From assembly GCA_964414755.1 (NCBI GenBank), contig CAYPXH010000016.1:1-30533 (forward strand): a stretch of DNA of 30,533 bases, given 5' to 3'. The notes beneath the pieces are model-generated. The model was not told the origin of the DNA, did not search any database, and saw only the letters and a program-made list of their open reading frames with translations. The DNA comes from JAEUKQ01 sp964414755. GTDB lineage: Bacteria; Pseudomonadota; Alphaproteobacteria; JAEUKQ01. Numbering within the stretch: the first letter of the stretch is position 1; each line of letters opens with the position of its first letter. The position numbers were made by a program, and so were the translations under genes. This document shows, piece after piece, positions 1 to 8,406 of the stretch.

Positions 1-2117
1 GTATAATCAACCCGATATTGTGTAAACCGATTACCGGCAGGAAGGTTGGTAGTTGCAAATTGTCCTGTCCGCATACCTCCGTACGTAATAATATCATACG
101 TAGCATTAGCCCTAATCAGGCCTGGTCGCAACGACAGACGCAATGTCCCATTTAAAGTAATATTTCCACCAACTGCAAGTTTGGTTTGCTGCGCGCCTGG
201 CCCAACACTGATATCCAAAATACTATCTGCACTGTTACTGTAATTACCACTTACCGTTAAGGTTCCCGTGCCTGTTGCTTCATTACCTGCAATCACTATA
301 CCCTTTGTGACCACTAAATTACCGGCAATTGTTCCCTCTCCTTCTAAGCGTGCATTCGATCCGGGAAACATTGCATTTAAGGTAACATTCGGCGTTGTCA
401 GCGTTCTCCCCGCCGCAATCCGAAGCGTGCCATTAAAAATGTCTGCTTTTGTAGAAAAGCTGTAATTATTATTCAGCACCCAAATATTTTGTGCAGTCGC
501 ATTGACAATTAAGTTCTCAAAATCGGCAATTGTATTGCTTATAATCTGCGTTGGTATTCTGGAATCAAGTAAGTTCAACGTATCATTCCCAACTCCGCCA
601 CTAATCGACCCACCAACGGTACCCTTGTACCAATTTAAGCTATCATCGCCAGCCTCAAGAACTATATCTGATCCCACGCCCCCGCCATTAAGCGATAGCG
701 TGTCATTGCCAGTGCCCATATTGATGATTGCACCAATAGTTCCTTCGTTTATAACAGTATCATTCCCACCAAATGTCTGTATATTGCCAAATACCGTTGC
801 TCCTTCCCGATTAATGACTGCGTCTACATCATTACCCAACGAAACATTGGCTATTCTACCACCCTGATCATTAATAATATCATTCTTTCCACTACCAGTA
901 ATATCTCTAAGAATTACCCCATTATTTATAACGTTATTTTTCCCCAAATCTAAGGCAACGTTACCTTCGATAAGGGCGTTTGCTTTATTTACAATTACAT
1001 CACCACCATTACCACCATTTATGCCTCCCCTAATAATCCAGCGATTTTCCAATTGATTTGTACCATTCCCTAAATTTACCGTTCCAATAATCTCACCCTC
1101 ATTAGTAAGGGTATCCAAAGTACCATCACCCATGTTTATTGTACCAGTAATTTTTGCCCAATTAGAAAGCGTATCAGAATCATTACCAGTCGTGATAGAA
1201 CCGGTTATAAAAGCATTTTGGTCATTCTGGCCATTTGCAATAGTATTGACGCCATCCCCCAAATTGACATTACCCTGCATACGCCCGCCATTAGCCAACA
1301 CATCAACGCTGCTTCCTGTGGTTACAGAACCTTCAATAGTTCCTAAGTTAGTGATTGTATTCACTCCCTCACCGAGGTTAATATTACCCTTAATCGTGCC
1401 GCTATTTGAAATAATATCATTTCCCATCGTTGTACGAATGGCAGACTTCCCTGTTTTAACCTCAATAAGTCCTTGATTGTTCAGTGTTAAATTACCCTTT
1501 GTATCAAGGACAACACCATCATTATTAGTACCTAAAATTTGTCCTTTGGAATTATTCGTAACAAACACATTATTTAAATTATTTAAATAAATCGCGGCTG
1601 TGTTGTCCCCCCTAATTACCGCGTCTACAAGCCCAGTTGTAAGCCCGTTGTTTATTACGACATCCTCATTAGTACGATGTATGTGAAGGCCGTTGTTAAA
1701 CCCTTTAATAAGGCCAACCTCATTATTAATTGTAACCTTACCATCATGTGCTTCAATACCCTGCGTGCCACTTGCTGCATTTATAGCACCACCATCATTG
1801 GTAATAGTACCACCTTTTTGCAACACGATACCAGTTGCATCACTATTAACTGTAGATCTTTTATAAAGTTTAACAGTTACCCCAGTTCCACTCAAAAATA
1901 TTGTATTGCCTGCATTATTAACTGAAGCTCCATCATTCACATGGACAGTTAGATTATTTGCCGCATCAGTATACCCACCGACAGTGAACATATCACAATT
2001 AACAACTGTCCCCGCCTTTATACAAGCTGCCATGGTTGGCTGGCTGATAACCCCAGATATAAATAGTGCAACGACTGAAGTCATGGTTTTAAAACGTAGG
2101 AAGGAAGAATTGTTCAT
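1..2117 (-). CDS. Autotransporter-like surface protein, N-terminal part (runs off the window)
   Basis: The minus strand is open from the start codon to the left edge (about 705 codons, no stop), so only the N-terminal part is here. The protein starts MNNSSFLRFKTMTSVVALF and has a signal peptide with likely cleavage after QPTMA. Residues about 225-505 are imperfect repeats of the type GTIxGxVNLGDGxNTxxN, rich in Asn, Gly and Thr, as in beta-helical passengers. Embedded in them are RTX-like pieces (GTGNDTLSL, GGVGNDTLNL). After about residue 530 the sequence resembles the autotransporter-associated beta-strand region (GTLTVSGNY, YDIITYG). The outer-membrane barrel expected at the C terminus would lie beyond base 1. 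Three ATG codons are in tandem; GGAG touches the first and lies 6 bases before the third, so 2117 is preferred over 2123. Expected role: type V secreted or surface-displayed adhesin-like protein. The class is fairly sure; the ligand is unknown. Confidence 0.75.
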   Translation of the reverse strand, partial: MNNSSFLRFKTMTSVVALFISGVISQPTMAACIKAGTVVNCDMFTVGGYTDAANNLTVHVNDGASVNNAGNTIFLSGTGVTVKLYKRSTVNSDATGIVLQKGGTITNDGGAINAASGTQGIEAHDGKVTINNEVGLIKGFNNGLHIHRTNEDVVINNGLTTGLVDAVIRGDNTAAIYLNNLNNVFVTNNSKGQILGTNNDGVVLDTKGNLTLNNQGLIEVKTGKSAIRTTMGNDIISNSGTIKGNINLGEGVNTITNLGTIEGSVTTGSSVDVLANGGRMQGNVNLGDGVNTIANGQNDQNAFITGSITTGNDSDTLSNWAKITGTINMGDGTLDTLTNEGEIIGTVNLGNGTNQLENRWIIRGGINGGNGGDVIVNKANALIEGNVALDLGKNNVINNGVILRDITGSGKNDIINDQGGRIANVSLGNDVDAVINREGATVFGNIQTFGGNDTVINEGTIGAIINMGTGNDTLSLNGGGVGSDIVLEAGDDSLNWYKGTVGGSISGGVGNDTLNLLDSRIPTQIISNTIADFENLIVNATAQNIWVLNNNYSFSTKADIFNGTLRIAAGRTLTTPNVTLNAMFPGSNARLEGEGTIAGNLVVTKGIVIAGNEATGTGTLTVSGNYSNSADSILDISVGPGAQQTKLAVGGNITLNGTLRLSLRPGLIRANATYDIITYGGMRTGQFATTNLPAGNRFTQYRVDY

Positions 2118-2460
2118 CATCATCTCCAAAATATAAAAAAAACTTATGTTTATGTAAGCGCGTAATTACAAAGCATTCCGCCAACCAATAAAGATTGATC
2201 AACTCTTTAAAGGTAGTCTTTTACTATAAATTATTTTGTGGTAATAAGCCTGTTACAAATATTCCATGCACATAACTTTTATGTTATGTTTGTGAATTGA
2301 TGGTCGGACAGACAAAATTGTTTGCTAAAATTTAGGTTACAACATCTTAACCAAATACATAATTGGCACTTGGTTTTTGATTTTGAATTTTGAACAATAA
2401 TGCACGTATTTTTTACCAGCCGGGACAGGAAAAAAATTGCGCATACTATAACTAGGCTGG
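2118..2460. other. Intergenic leader region without a gene
   Basis: About 340 bases separate the NDUFAF6-like gene from the autotransporter start, both on the minus strand. I see no convincing coding sequence. It holds a small inverted repeat at 2271-2288 (CATAAC-6-GTTATG) and a weak minus-strand promoter candidate (see 2230-2258). The long AT-rich leader is compatible with separate regulation of the autotransporter gene. Confidence 0.5.
2230..2258 (-). promoter_or_regulatory. Candidate sigma70-type promoter for the autotransporter gene
   Basis: Read on the minus strand, TTGTAA (2258-2253) and AATAAT (2235-2230) are separated by 17 bases, about 110 bases upstream of the start codon. The match is only moderate and such matches are common in AT-rich DNA, so this is tentative. 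Confidence 0.3.
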
Positions 2461-3309
2461 CTAGGCCACCATAATTTTCCAAATGCGCGGAAGCGCGGAT
2501 GGGGCAAGTATTTTTGCAAAAGGCTGGTAATCTGCTTTGGTCAATTGCCCAAGATCATGGAGGGTAAGGGCAATAAAAGCCCGCATGAATTTTACCTTGT
2601 CAACACCCGCGGACATTATTGCACCAGCATCCGAATTCTGCAGCCAATATTGCATGGGCTTTAATAGCTTGCGGCATATGTGCGCCAATTGTGTTCTGAA
2701 TTGCAGGTTGGCTATATTATCTTCTGTTATTTGATAATCAGCCAATATTTCAAGTGGTAGATAGCATCGCCCCAGCTGGGCATGACGGGGAATTGACCTT
2801 ATTATCCCCAATATACCATAAAACCTGCCCCATAACCGGGCAAATTGGCATAATTGATTGGATGCCGCAGACCCTAAAAGCAATTTCGTTGTTAAATACA
2901 TCAATTGCCCAGACGTCTGATCGATATAGGTAAGCCAGTCATTATAGGTGGGTATCGGGCGGTTCATTTCATATAATCTGCCACGCACCAGAACATCCAA
3001 AGATTCAGACTGAACCACCTTCCCAATTTGCAGGCCGCGCAGTGGAACGGCGAGATAAGCCTGGTTGGATGTTCCAGAAAAACTGCCAATTTGATCGCGC
3101 CACCATTGCAGGCGGATTACACCCATCATTCGGTCATGGGTAACATCTGCCACCCGCGATAGTTCAACATTTAAAGCAAATAAGCTAATAATTGGCAACC
3201 GCAATGAATAAGGTACCGTTAGCCACAACCAATACCGATCAGGGTCGTACTGGCGTACCGTATCTGCCAATTCTATCATCAGGGGTTGATTGGGCTGATT
3301 AATTGTCAT
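2461..3309 (-). CDS. Squalene/phytoene synthase family protein, NDUFAF6-like
   Basis: A 282-residue protein with the fold signatures of the squalene/phytoene synthase family: GVIRLQWWRDQI at residues 63-74, and IIRSIPRHAQLGRCYLP at 169-185. True prenyl synthases carry two Asp-rich motifs that bind Mg-diphosphate (DDxxD-like, and RDxxED before GRxYLP). Here the first region reads ELSRVADVTHD and the second RSIPRHAQLGR, so both are degraded. That pattern fits the alphaproteobacterial relatives of mitochondrial NDUFAF6, a complex I assembly factor, which are often encoded near secDF. I therefore favour a non-catalytic assembly role (inference) over carotenoid or squalene synthesis. The ATG at 3309 overlaps the VOC gene's TGA (ATGA), so the start was placed there. 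A longer in-frame version from 3363 would overlap the VOC gene by 58 bases and begins with unconserved sequence. Confidence 0.75.
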   Translation of the reverse strand: MTINQPNQPLMIELADTVRQYDPDRYWLWLTVPYSLRLPIISLFALNVELSRVADVTHDRMMGVIRLQWWRDQIGSFSGTSNQAYLAVPLRGLQIGKVVQSESLDVLVRGRLYEMNRPIPTYNDWLTYIDQTSGQLMYLTTKLLLGSAASNQLCQFARLWGRFYGILGIIRSIPRHAQLGRCYLPLEILADYQITEDNIANLQFRTQLAHICRKLLKPMQYWLQNSDAGAIMSAGVDKVKFMRAFIALTLHDLGQLTKADYQPFAKILAPSALPRIWKIMVA

Positions 3310-3728
3310 AATTTCGGCTGGGCTGCTTGCCGATGCTGGGCGATCCACCAAACATTTCCCCATTTATCTTGAAACGCCGCCCGGTAATCGCCATAAGGCT
3401 GCATCGCTGGTATTTGAATTGTTGTACTACCCACCTGTATAGCCATTTGATATGCTGCATCAACATTTGGAATATATAGATGCATATAACCTGGCTTAAG
3501 ATCGGCATCTTGCCACCCTGCTCCAACCATTAAAACACTGTTGCCAATTTTTAGTGCCGCATGTTTTATAAAACCATCCTTGTCAACTGTTTGTTCAAGA
3601 AGCCTAGCACCTAAAATTTTTTGGCTGAATTCCAGAAAGCCTATAACATACTTAAGCACCAAATAAGGCGACAATGTTGAAAAACCCTTTGGACAGTACG
3701 TTTTGGTGGTGTATGTTCTTTTGTGCAT
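3306..3728 (-). CDS. VOC (glyoxalase/bleomycin-resistance fold) family protein, PhnB-like
   Basis: A 140-residue protein matching the single-domain PhnB-like branch of the vicinal oxygen chelate superfamily. The N-terminal half has the typical GFSTLSPYLVLK strand and a helix ending in KILGARLLEQ. The C-terminal half has PGYMHLYIPNVDAAYQMA and ends with the family motif GDYRAAFQDKWGNVWWIAQH. VOC proteins are metal-dependent lyases, dioxygenases or binding proteins; the substrate cannot be read from the sequence. The start at 3728 is supported by AAGGAT about 7 bases upstream. The stop overlaps the next gene's start (ATGA), so the pair is probably translationally coupled, although no functional link between them is known to me. 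Confidence 0.7.
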   Translation of the reverse strand: MHKRTYTTKTYCPKGFSTLSPYLVLKYVIGFLEFSQKILGARLLEQTVDKDGFIKHAALKIGNSVLMVGAGWQDADLKPGYMHLYIPNVDAAYQMAIQVGSTTIQIPAMQPYGDYRAAFQDKWGNVWWIAQHRQAAQPKL

Positions 3729-3949
3729 CGGGTATCCTTTTGGGGGTTGTGCGGGCTTGTATCACTTTATAGGTGCTAGGCCTAAACTTCTCACAAAAAA
3801 TGAATATTGGCTACAGGTTTTCTTTGGGTAATTCTCGGTTCAATAATTGCAATATAAGCGCGACCATGACTGCGCCTACTTGATTATTGATGAAGCATCA
3901 CTACAATAACTGCCAAATAACATCACCATCAATAATAAGGATATATTTT

Positions 3950-4549
3950 ATGGGACAAATTTTAACCTCGCTACCTAAAACAGTTACCGCTGGTTTCGTT
4001 TTGGCCGCTCTTTCTTTTGCTTTATATTTTGTATTACAGGGTTTTCATTTAGATACGAATTTTTGGGCGTTCGTTTTTCGCTGGTTACATGTTATTTTTG
4101 GCGTAATGTGGATTGGATTATTGTGGTATTTTAATTTTGTTCAAATGCCAAGCATGCCAAGAATTCCCGATGAACAAAAACCAGCCATTTCCAAAGTTAT
4201 TGCTCCAAGGGCGTTGTTTTGGTTTCGTTGGGCGGCTATGTTTACCATTATCACTGGCCTGGTTTTAGCCCATTTGAATGATTATTTACTGCAAGCTTAT
4301 TCCCTTGGACTTTATGAATATGCACCACGTCACCTAGCAATTGGTATTGGCATGTGGTTGGCAACAATTATGTGGTTTAATGTATGGTTTGTGATATGGC
4401 CAAATCAAAAGAAAGCCCTAGGAATAGTAACCGTAGAAGCCGCTGAAAAGGCAAAAGCCGCACGCATGGCCATGCTCTTTTCGCGTACCAACACCATGTT
4501 GTCTATTCCCATGTTGTTTGCAATGGTTGCAACACAAAATATCTACTAA
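3950..4549 (+). CDS. PuuD-like (urate hydroxylase N-terminal domain) membrane protein
   Basis: A 199-residue integral membrane protein with about five hydrophobic segments (near residues 10-30, 37-58, 90-110, 127-150 and 175-195). The second carries the family-like motif FRWLHVIFGVMWIGLLWYF with a membrane His. HLAIGIGMW and WFNVWFVIWPNQ follow. These resemble the membrane domain of PuuD-type urate hydroxylases, which in the characterised protein is followed by a cytochrome c domain. No CxxCH motif occurs here, so this is the short, membrane-only version and its reaction is uncertain. AAGGA (3937-3941) lies 8 bases before the ATG at 3950, which sets the start; an upstream in-frame ATG at 3887 lacks this and would add a hydrophilic tail. 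The gene stands alone on the plus strand and is followed by a strong terminator. Confidence 0.6.
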   Translation: MGQILTSLPKTVTAGFVLAALSFALYFVLQGFHLDTNFWAFVFRWLHVIFGVMWIGLLWYFNFVQMPSMPRIPDEQKPAISKVIAPRALFWFRWAAMFTIITGLVLAHLNDYLLQAYSLGLYEYAPRHLAIGIGMWLATIMWFNVWFVIWPNQKKALGIVTVEAAEKAKAARMAMLFSRTNTMLSIPMLFAMVATQNIY

Positions 4550-4578
4550 GCTTGAAAAGCTATAGTAAATAACACGTT

Positions 4579-4607
4579 AAAAGGGGCACAGTGACGTGCC
4601 CCTTTTT
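4579..4607. terminator. Bidirectional rho-independent terminator
   Basis: An 11-bp perfect stem AAAAGGGGCAC / GTGCCCCTTTT closes a 6-base loop. It has T runs on both strands and lies between the convergent PuuD-like gene and secF, so it can serve both. Confidence 0.9.
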
Positions 4608-4641
4608 AATACCAAGTTTCTCGATACGGTAATTATTTATT

Positions 4642-5580
4642 TTAAGTTGGCGCCGATACTTCAAAATCAGCCTTTGCGGACTGACCTTTACGAATGCCCA
4701 TATATAGTAAAATTGGCGTTCCAACATAAATTGTCGAACTTGTACCGATAACAATACCCCACATCAAAGCTAGAGAAAAGCTTTCAAGGGTTTTGCCACC
4801 AAAAAAATATAAGGCAACAACCGACAACAGGGTTAAACCACCTGTCATTGTGGTCCGCGACAGGGTACGGTTAATTGATAGGTTTAAAATATCGACCAGG
4901 GGCATTTTTTTATAGCGTTTCATTTCATCCTTGACTCGATCGTACAAAACCACCTTGTCATTCATGGAATAACCAGCAATGGTTAAAATAGCCGCGACCG
5001 CGTTTAAATCGAATTCAAGGCCAAGTAACGAATACAAACCAACCATCGTAACGCAATCATATAAAATTGTTGTAATGGCGTTAACCCCAAATTGCCATTC
5101 ATAGCGAAACCAAATATATACACATATTCCAAGTAAAGCCATAATTAAGGCAAGAATTGCGGTTTGAACAAGCTCAGCACCAACTTTTGGACCAATAAAT
5201 TCACTGCCAAGATAATCGTATTGCTGGCTTAATATTTGCCGTACTTCGTTAACAATAACATCTTGTGTTTTGTTGTCGATCACTGGTAAGCGGATAATAA
5301 CATCATCTTTTTGTTCAATTTTTTGAATCGATGCCGATTCGGCCAGCCCAACTTTTGCTAACTGCGCCCTTATATCTGCAATATCAATTGTTACGCCTTG
5401 TTTGCTGCGCATTTGAATAACAATACCGCCATCAAAATCTATACCAAACTTTAGCCCCTTGGTTGCAAAAAGGGCAAAGCTTGCAAATAGAATAAATCCA
5501 AAAAAGACTAAAGCAGCCTTATGAATACGCATAAAGTCAATTTTGGTATTCGCTGGAATCAGCTTTATTCCACGAAACAT
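4642..5580 (-). CDS. secF: Protein translocase subunit SecF
   Basis: A 312-residue SecF. It begins MFRGIKLIPANTKIDFMR, followed by TM1 (residues about 22-40) and the conserved FGIDFDGG at 45-52. A periplasmic region runs to about residue 125, followed by five more membrane segments. These include the family signature around AAILTIAGYSMNDKVVLYDR, where the Asp and the RVKDE that follows are typical of the RND-like core. SecF works with SecD and YajC on the SecYEG channel, using the proton gradient to pull proteins across the inner membrane. It directly follows secD (21-base gap) and has AGAAAGGA before its ATG. Length and motifs are normal. Confidence 0.96.
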   Translation of the reverse strand: MFRGIKLIPANTKIDFMRIHKAALVFFGFILFASFALFATKGLKFGIDFDGGIVIQMRSKQGVTIDIADIRAQLAKVGLAESASIQKIEQKDDVIIRLPVIDNKTQDVIVNEVRQILSQQYDYLGSEFIGPKVGAELVQTAILALIMALLGICVYIWFRYEWQFGVNAITTILYDCVTMVGLYSLLGLEFDLNAVAAILTIAGYSMNDKVVLYDRVKDEMKRYKKMPLVDILNLSINRTLSRTTMTGGLTLLSVVALYFFGGKTLESFSLALMWGIVIGTSSTIYVGTPILLYMGIRKGQSAKADFEVSAPT

Positions 5581-5601
5581 TGTTGTTTCCTTTCTTATAA
5601 T

Positions 5602-7173
5602 TTATAGGGGAATTGTCTGTGGTTTTGCCAATTTATGCCACCAGCCAATCACCATACGGGTTACTGTAACCGATGTGAAAACCGAGGTTAAAATGCCAAG
5701 CGACAATGTTACGGCAAATCCTTGAACAGGGCCAGCCCCCAGTAAAAACAGAATAAGCCCAGCAATAAGTGTTGTTAAATTAGCATCGATAATCGTGCCA
5801 CGAGCTGCGTTAAAACCATAATCCAAGGCCAAAATTGCGCTACGACCGTTACGCATTTCTTCCCTAATGCGTTCAAAGATTAAGACGTTTGCGTCAACCG
5901 CCATGCCCAAGGTAAGAACAATTCCAGCAATACCAGGCAGGGTCAAGGTTGCCCCAAGCAACGACAACAATGCCAGCAGCATAATGCCGTTAAAAATAAG
6001 TCCAATGTTAGCCAACATTCCCAAAAGCCCATAAAAAACGACCATGGCAATACCAATCATAACCAAGGCAATTAACGAAGCAATTTTACCGGCTTCAATC
6101 GAATCTGCACCTAAATCAGGACCGATTAAGACATTCTGTTCAACTTTTAACGGGGCAGGCAAAGCGCCAGCACGCAATAACAAAGCAAGTTCGGCAGCAC
6201 TTTCTTCGGTAAAACTACCATAAATAACACCTGAACCACCAAAAATTGGGCTGTCAATGCGTGGTGCACTAATAATTTTGTTATCCAAAACAATGGCAAA
6301 ACGCCGCTTTAAGTTTTCGCGGGTCATCTCGCCAAAACGCCTTGCGCCAAGCGAATTCAACTGAAAACTAACCGCTGGCGTATTCTGATGAAGTGTATAA
6401 GCTGCACCCGTCAAATCAGCACCCGTTACAATAACGCGGCGCTGAAGTGCCAATGCCCCGTCCATTCCAGAACTTGCATCCATTGGTACAATCTGTAACG
6501 AGGCAGGAACCTGCCCTAAACGGATCGCCTCGGGGCTAACGGTTTCATCTACCAGGTGAAATGTAAGTCTTGCAACTTTACCAAGACGTTCTTCAATTTG
6601 CTTGGGATCTTTAATGCCGGGCACTTGAAGCATAATGCGGTTAGCGCCTTGACGCTGAATACTCAGTTCCAGCGTTCCGGTTTCGTCAACACGCCGACGG
6701 ATAACCTCTATCGATTGGTTTACTGCCTGTGTTTCAATTCGGCTTAATGCTGCGGGTTGCAGTGCAAGTACAAAATTTAACGGGTCATCGGCAGTGATGG
6801 CAAAATCTGGAAGTGCTTCGCGCAGTTTTTGTTGGGCCAAGCCACTATCGCCCTGGCGCGTTAAACTAACGATTATTTGATTATTGTTTATGGTGACGGG
6901 TTTGAAGGCTATCTTTTCGTCGCGTAGGACATTTCGCACCGTATCTGAAGCGTTATTTAGCTGTGTACGTAAGACAGAATCCGTATCAACCTCAAGCAAT
7001 AATTGCGCCCCACCTTGTAAATCCAGCCCAAGGGTTACATGTCCCTTTGGCAACCAGCCTGGCCATTTAGCCAAGTCTTCTTTGGTAACCAGATTCTGCG
7101 CCGCAATAAAAGTGGCAATCAGCAGAATAAGGCAAATGATAACACTATTCCTGCGGCTAACATATAAACGCAT
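5602..7173 (-). CDS. secD: Protein translocase subunit SecD
   Basis: A 523-residue SecD. It has an N-terminal TM segment (about 9-26), then LGLDLQGGAQLLLEVD, the first-periplasmic-domain signature with its DLQGG. A large periplasmic region follows, including RRVDETGT and QVPGIKDPKQIEERLG. Five C-terminal TM segments hold GIAGIVLTLGMAVDANVLIF, whose membrane Asp is implicated in proton transfer in this family, followed by ERIREE. It pairs with SecF in proton-driven late steps of Sec export. AGGTGA lies 7 bases before the ATG. It follows yajC after 28 bases, giving the canonical yajC-secD-secF operon. Confidence 0.97.
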   Translation of the reverse strand: MRLYVSRRNSVIICLILLIATFIAAQNLVTKEDLAKWPGWLPKGHVTLGLDLQGGAQLLLEVDTDSVLRTQLNNASDTVRNVLRDEKIAFKPVTINNNQIIVSLTRQGDSGLAQQKLREALPDFAITADDPLNFVLALQPAALSRIETQAVNQSIEVIRRRVDETGTLELSIQRQGANRIMLQVPGIKDPKQIEERLGKVARLTFHLVDETVSPEAIRLGQVPASLQIVPMDASSGMDGALALQRRVIVTGADLTGAAYTLHQNTPAVSFQLNSLGARRFGEMTRENLKRRFAIVLDNKIISAPRIDSPIFGGSGVIYGSFTEESAAELALLLRAGALPAPLKVEQNVLIGPDLGADSIEAGKIASLIALVMIGIAMVVFYGLLGMLANIGLIFNGIMLLALLSLLGATLTLPGIAGIVLTLGMAVDANVLIFERIREEMRNGRSAILALDYGFNAARGTIIDANLTTLIAGLILFLLGAGPVQGFAVTLSLGILTSVFTSVTVTRMVIGWWHKLAKPQTIPL

Positions 7174-7201
7174 GCTTGGTCACCTGAATCTCAATAAAGG
7201 G

Positions 7202-7615
7202 TTATTTCTTTGTGGCAGTAGCAATACCACTATCTTTTTCTTTTTTGTCGTCAGCGGTCTGATCTTGTTCTTTAGCTTCATTTGTACGTGACAGAATTTC
7301 ATTAACGGCACTGCGTGCTACTCTGATCCGAACATTTTCTGCGATTTCCAGCAAAATTTCGGTATCACTTACCACCTTATTAACTGTGCCAATTAACCCA
7401 CCCGAAGTTAAAACCTTGTCGCCACGACGCAGTCCAGCAATCATAGCACGGTGTTCACGCATTTTACGCTGTTGTGGACGAATAAGCAGAAAATAAAAAA
7501 TCACAAAAATCAGTATCAGGGGCAAAAACTGCATCAATGCACCGGAACCACCCGTACTTTGACTATTTGCTGGCGCGCCATCCGTTGTTTGGGCTAAAGC
7601 CTGACTAATCCACAT
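7202..7615 (-). CDS. yajC: Sec translocon accessory protein YajC
   Basis: A 137-residue YajC with one membrane segment (about residues 30-46: MQFLPLILIFVIFYFLL). The hallmark IRPQQRKMREH follows, then the cytoplasmic domain with GDKVLTSGGLIGTVNKV. An alphaproteobacterial feature is the short N-terminal extension MWISQALAQ and a linker before the membrane helix. The charged Lys/Asp-rich C-terminal tail is longer than in E. coli. It is the first gene of yajC-secD-secF, with AAGGAA 8 bases before the ATG and a plausible promoter at 7665-7692. Confidence 0.95.
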   Translation of the reverse strand: MWISQALAQTTDGAPANSQSTGGSGALMQFLPLILIFVIFYFLLIRPQQRKMREHRAMIAGLRRGDKVLTSGGLIGTVNKVVSDTEILLEIAENVRIRVARSAVNEILSRTNEAKEQDQTADDKKEKDSGIATATKK

Positions 7616-7664
7616 CTATTCATTTCCTTAACTAAGTTTTGTTATCAATTTTATTAAAAACGGT

Positions 7665-7692
7665 ACTATATCCTGACAATGTAAAATTGCAA
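7665..7692 (-). promoter_or_regulatory. Candidate promoter for yajC-secD-secF
   Basis: On the minus strand, TTGCAA (7692-7687) and TATAGT (7670-7665) are 16 bases apart, about 50 bases upstream of yajC. The 104-base gap after pcm and the good -10 box suggest that the secretion genes can be transcribed separately from the tat-pcm group. Confidence 0.5.
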
Positions 7693-7719
7693 TGGGGTCA
7701 TCACCATGCGACTTCATGT

Positions 7720-8406
7720 CTAAATTTCTTTTTTTGGGGTTGGTCTGCCAACCACGTTTGGTGGACGTTGATCGGGCAAAGCACCACTAATTAAGGGAAC
7801 AAAAAATACGGTAGGTCCTTCTTCATAGGTAGGACCTTGCTCTGTTTTGATTACCCGTAGAATTTTTTGTTCGCCTCGCTCTGGCCCGATTGGCAAAACC
7901 ATAATTCCACCAACCGCAAGCTGTTGATAAAGCTTTTCCGGCATATCTCCAGCAGCAGCGGTTAAAATAATACGGTCAAAAGGAATTTGTTCTGGCCATC
8001 CCAGGCTGCCATCACCGTATTTTGTTACAATATTATGGATCCGCAAAGCAGTAAATCGTTCCTCGGCCTGTTGTAACAACGGTTTATAACGTTCAATCGT
8101 ATAAACCCGCCGGGCAACGCACGACAAAATGGCCGCCTGATACCCTGATCCCGTTCCAATTTCAAGTACTTTATGCGATTTATTAATGGACAGCGACTGT
8201 GTCATCAAAGCAACAACCTGTGGCTGGCTTAAAGTTTGGCCAAAACCTATTGGTAATGTCTCGTTCTCGTAGGCACGATCATGAAAAGATTGCGGGACAA
8301 AAGCCTCACGCGGGATTTTCTCAATTGCAGATAACACCTGGGTATCAGAAATACCCGATCGCCGCAGCAGCATGATTAACCTAATCTTGCGTGCCTCTAA
8401 ACTCAT
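7720..8406 (-). CDS. pcm: Protein-L-isoaspartate O-methyltransferase
   Basis: A 228-residue class I methyltransferase. It begins repair of isoaspartyl damage in proteins by methylating the abnormal carboxylate with S-adenosylmethionine. The family motif GFGQTLSQPQVVALMTQ is followed by the SAM-binding glycine loop VLEIGTGSGYQAAIL. YGDGSLGWP and FDRIILTAAAGDMP come next, then GGIMVLPIGPE near the C-terminal third. The start codon overlaps the surE stop (ATGA), so the two are translationally coupled, a common pairing of stationary-phase survival genes. It is slightly longer than the usual ~215 residues because of a polar tail ending PTPKKEI. Confidence 0.95.
   Translation of the reverse strand: MSLEARKIRLIMLLRRSGISDTQVLSAIEKIPREAFVPQSFHDRAYENETLPIGFGQTLSQPQVVALMTQSLSINKSHKVLEIGTGSGYQAAILSCVARRVYTIERYKPLLQQAEERFTALRIHNIVTKYGDGSLGWPEQIPFDRIILTAAAGDMPEKLYQQLAVGGIMVLPIGPERGEQKILRVIKTEQGPTYEEGPTVFFVPLISGALPDQRPPNVVGRPTPKKEI

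Noticed and set aside
600..1440. Tandem DNA repeats that might be a CRISPR array
   Set aside because: The similarity is at protein level (beta-helix repeats in one open frame); there are no identical repeats with unique equal-length spacers.
502..1476. Plus-strand open frames of 114-121 codons at the left end
   Set aside because: They lie opposite the long repeat-rich autotransporter frame, have no ribosome-binding site or domain, and their Pro/Ser/Ile-rich composition mirrors the minus-strand repeats.
2461..3309. Reading the gene as a true phytoene or squalene synthase
   Set aside because: The Asp-rich catalytic motifs are missing and no other carotenoid or hopanoid gene is in the window.
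6884..7291. Plus-strand 135-codon frame across the secD/yajC junction
   Set aside because: It is antisense to secD and yajC, and its hydrophobic tail is just the complement of yajC's charged C terminus.
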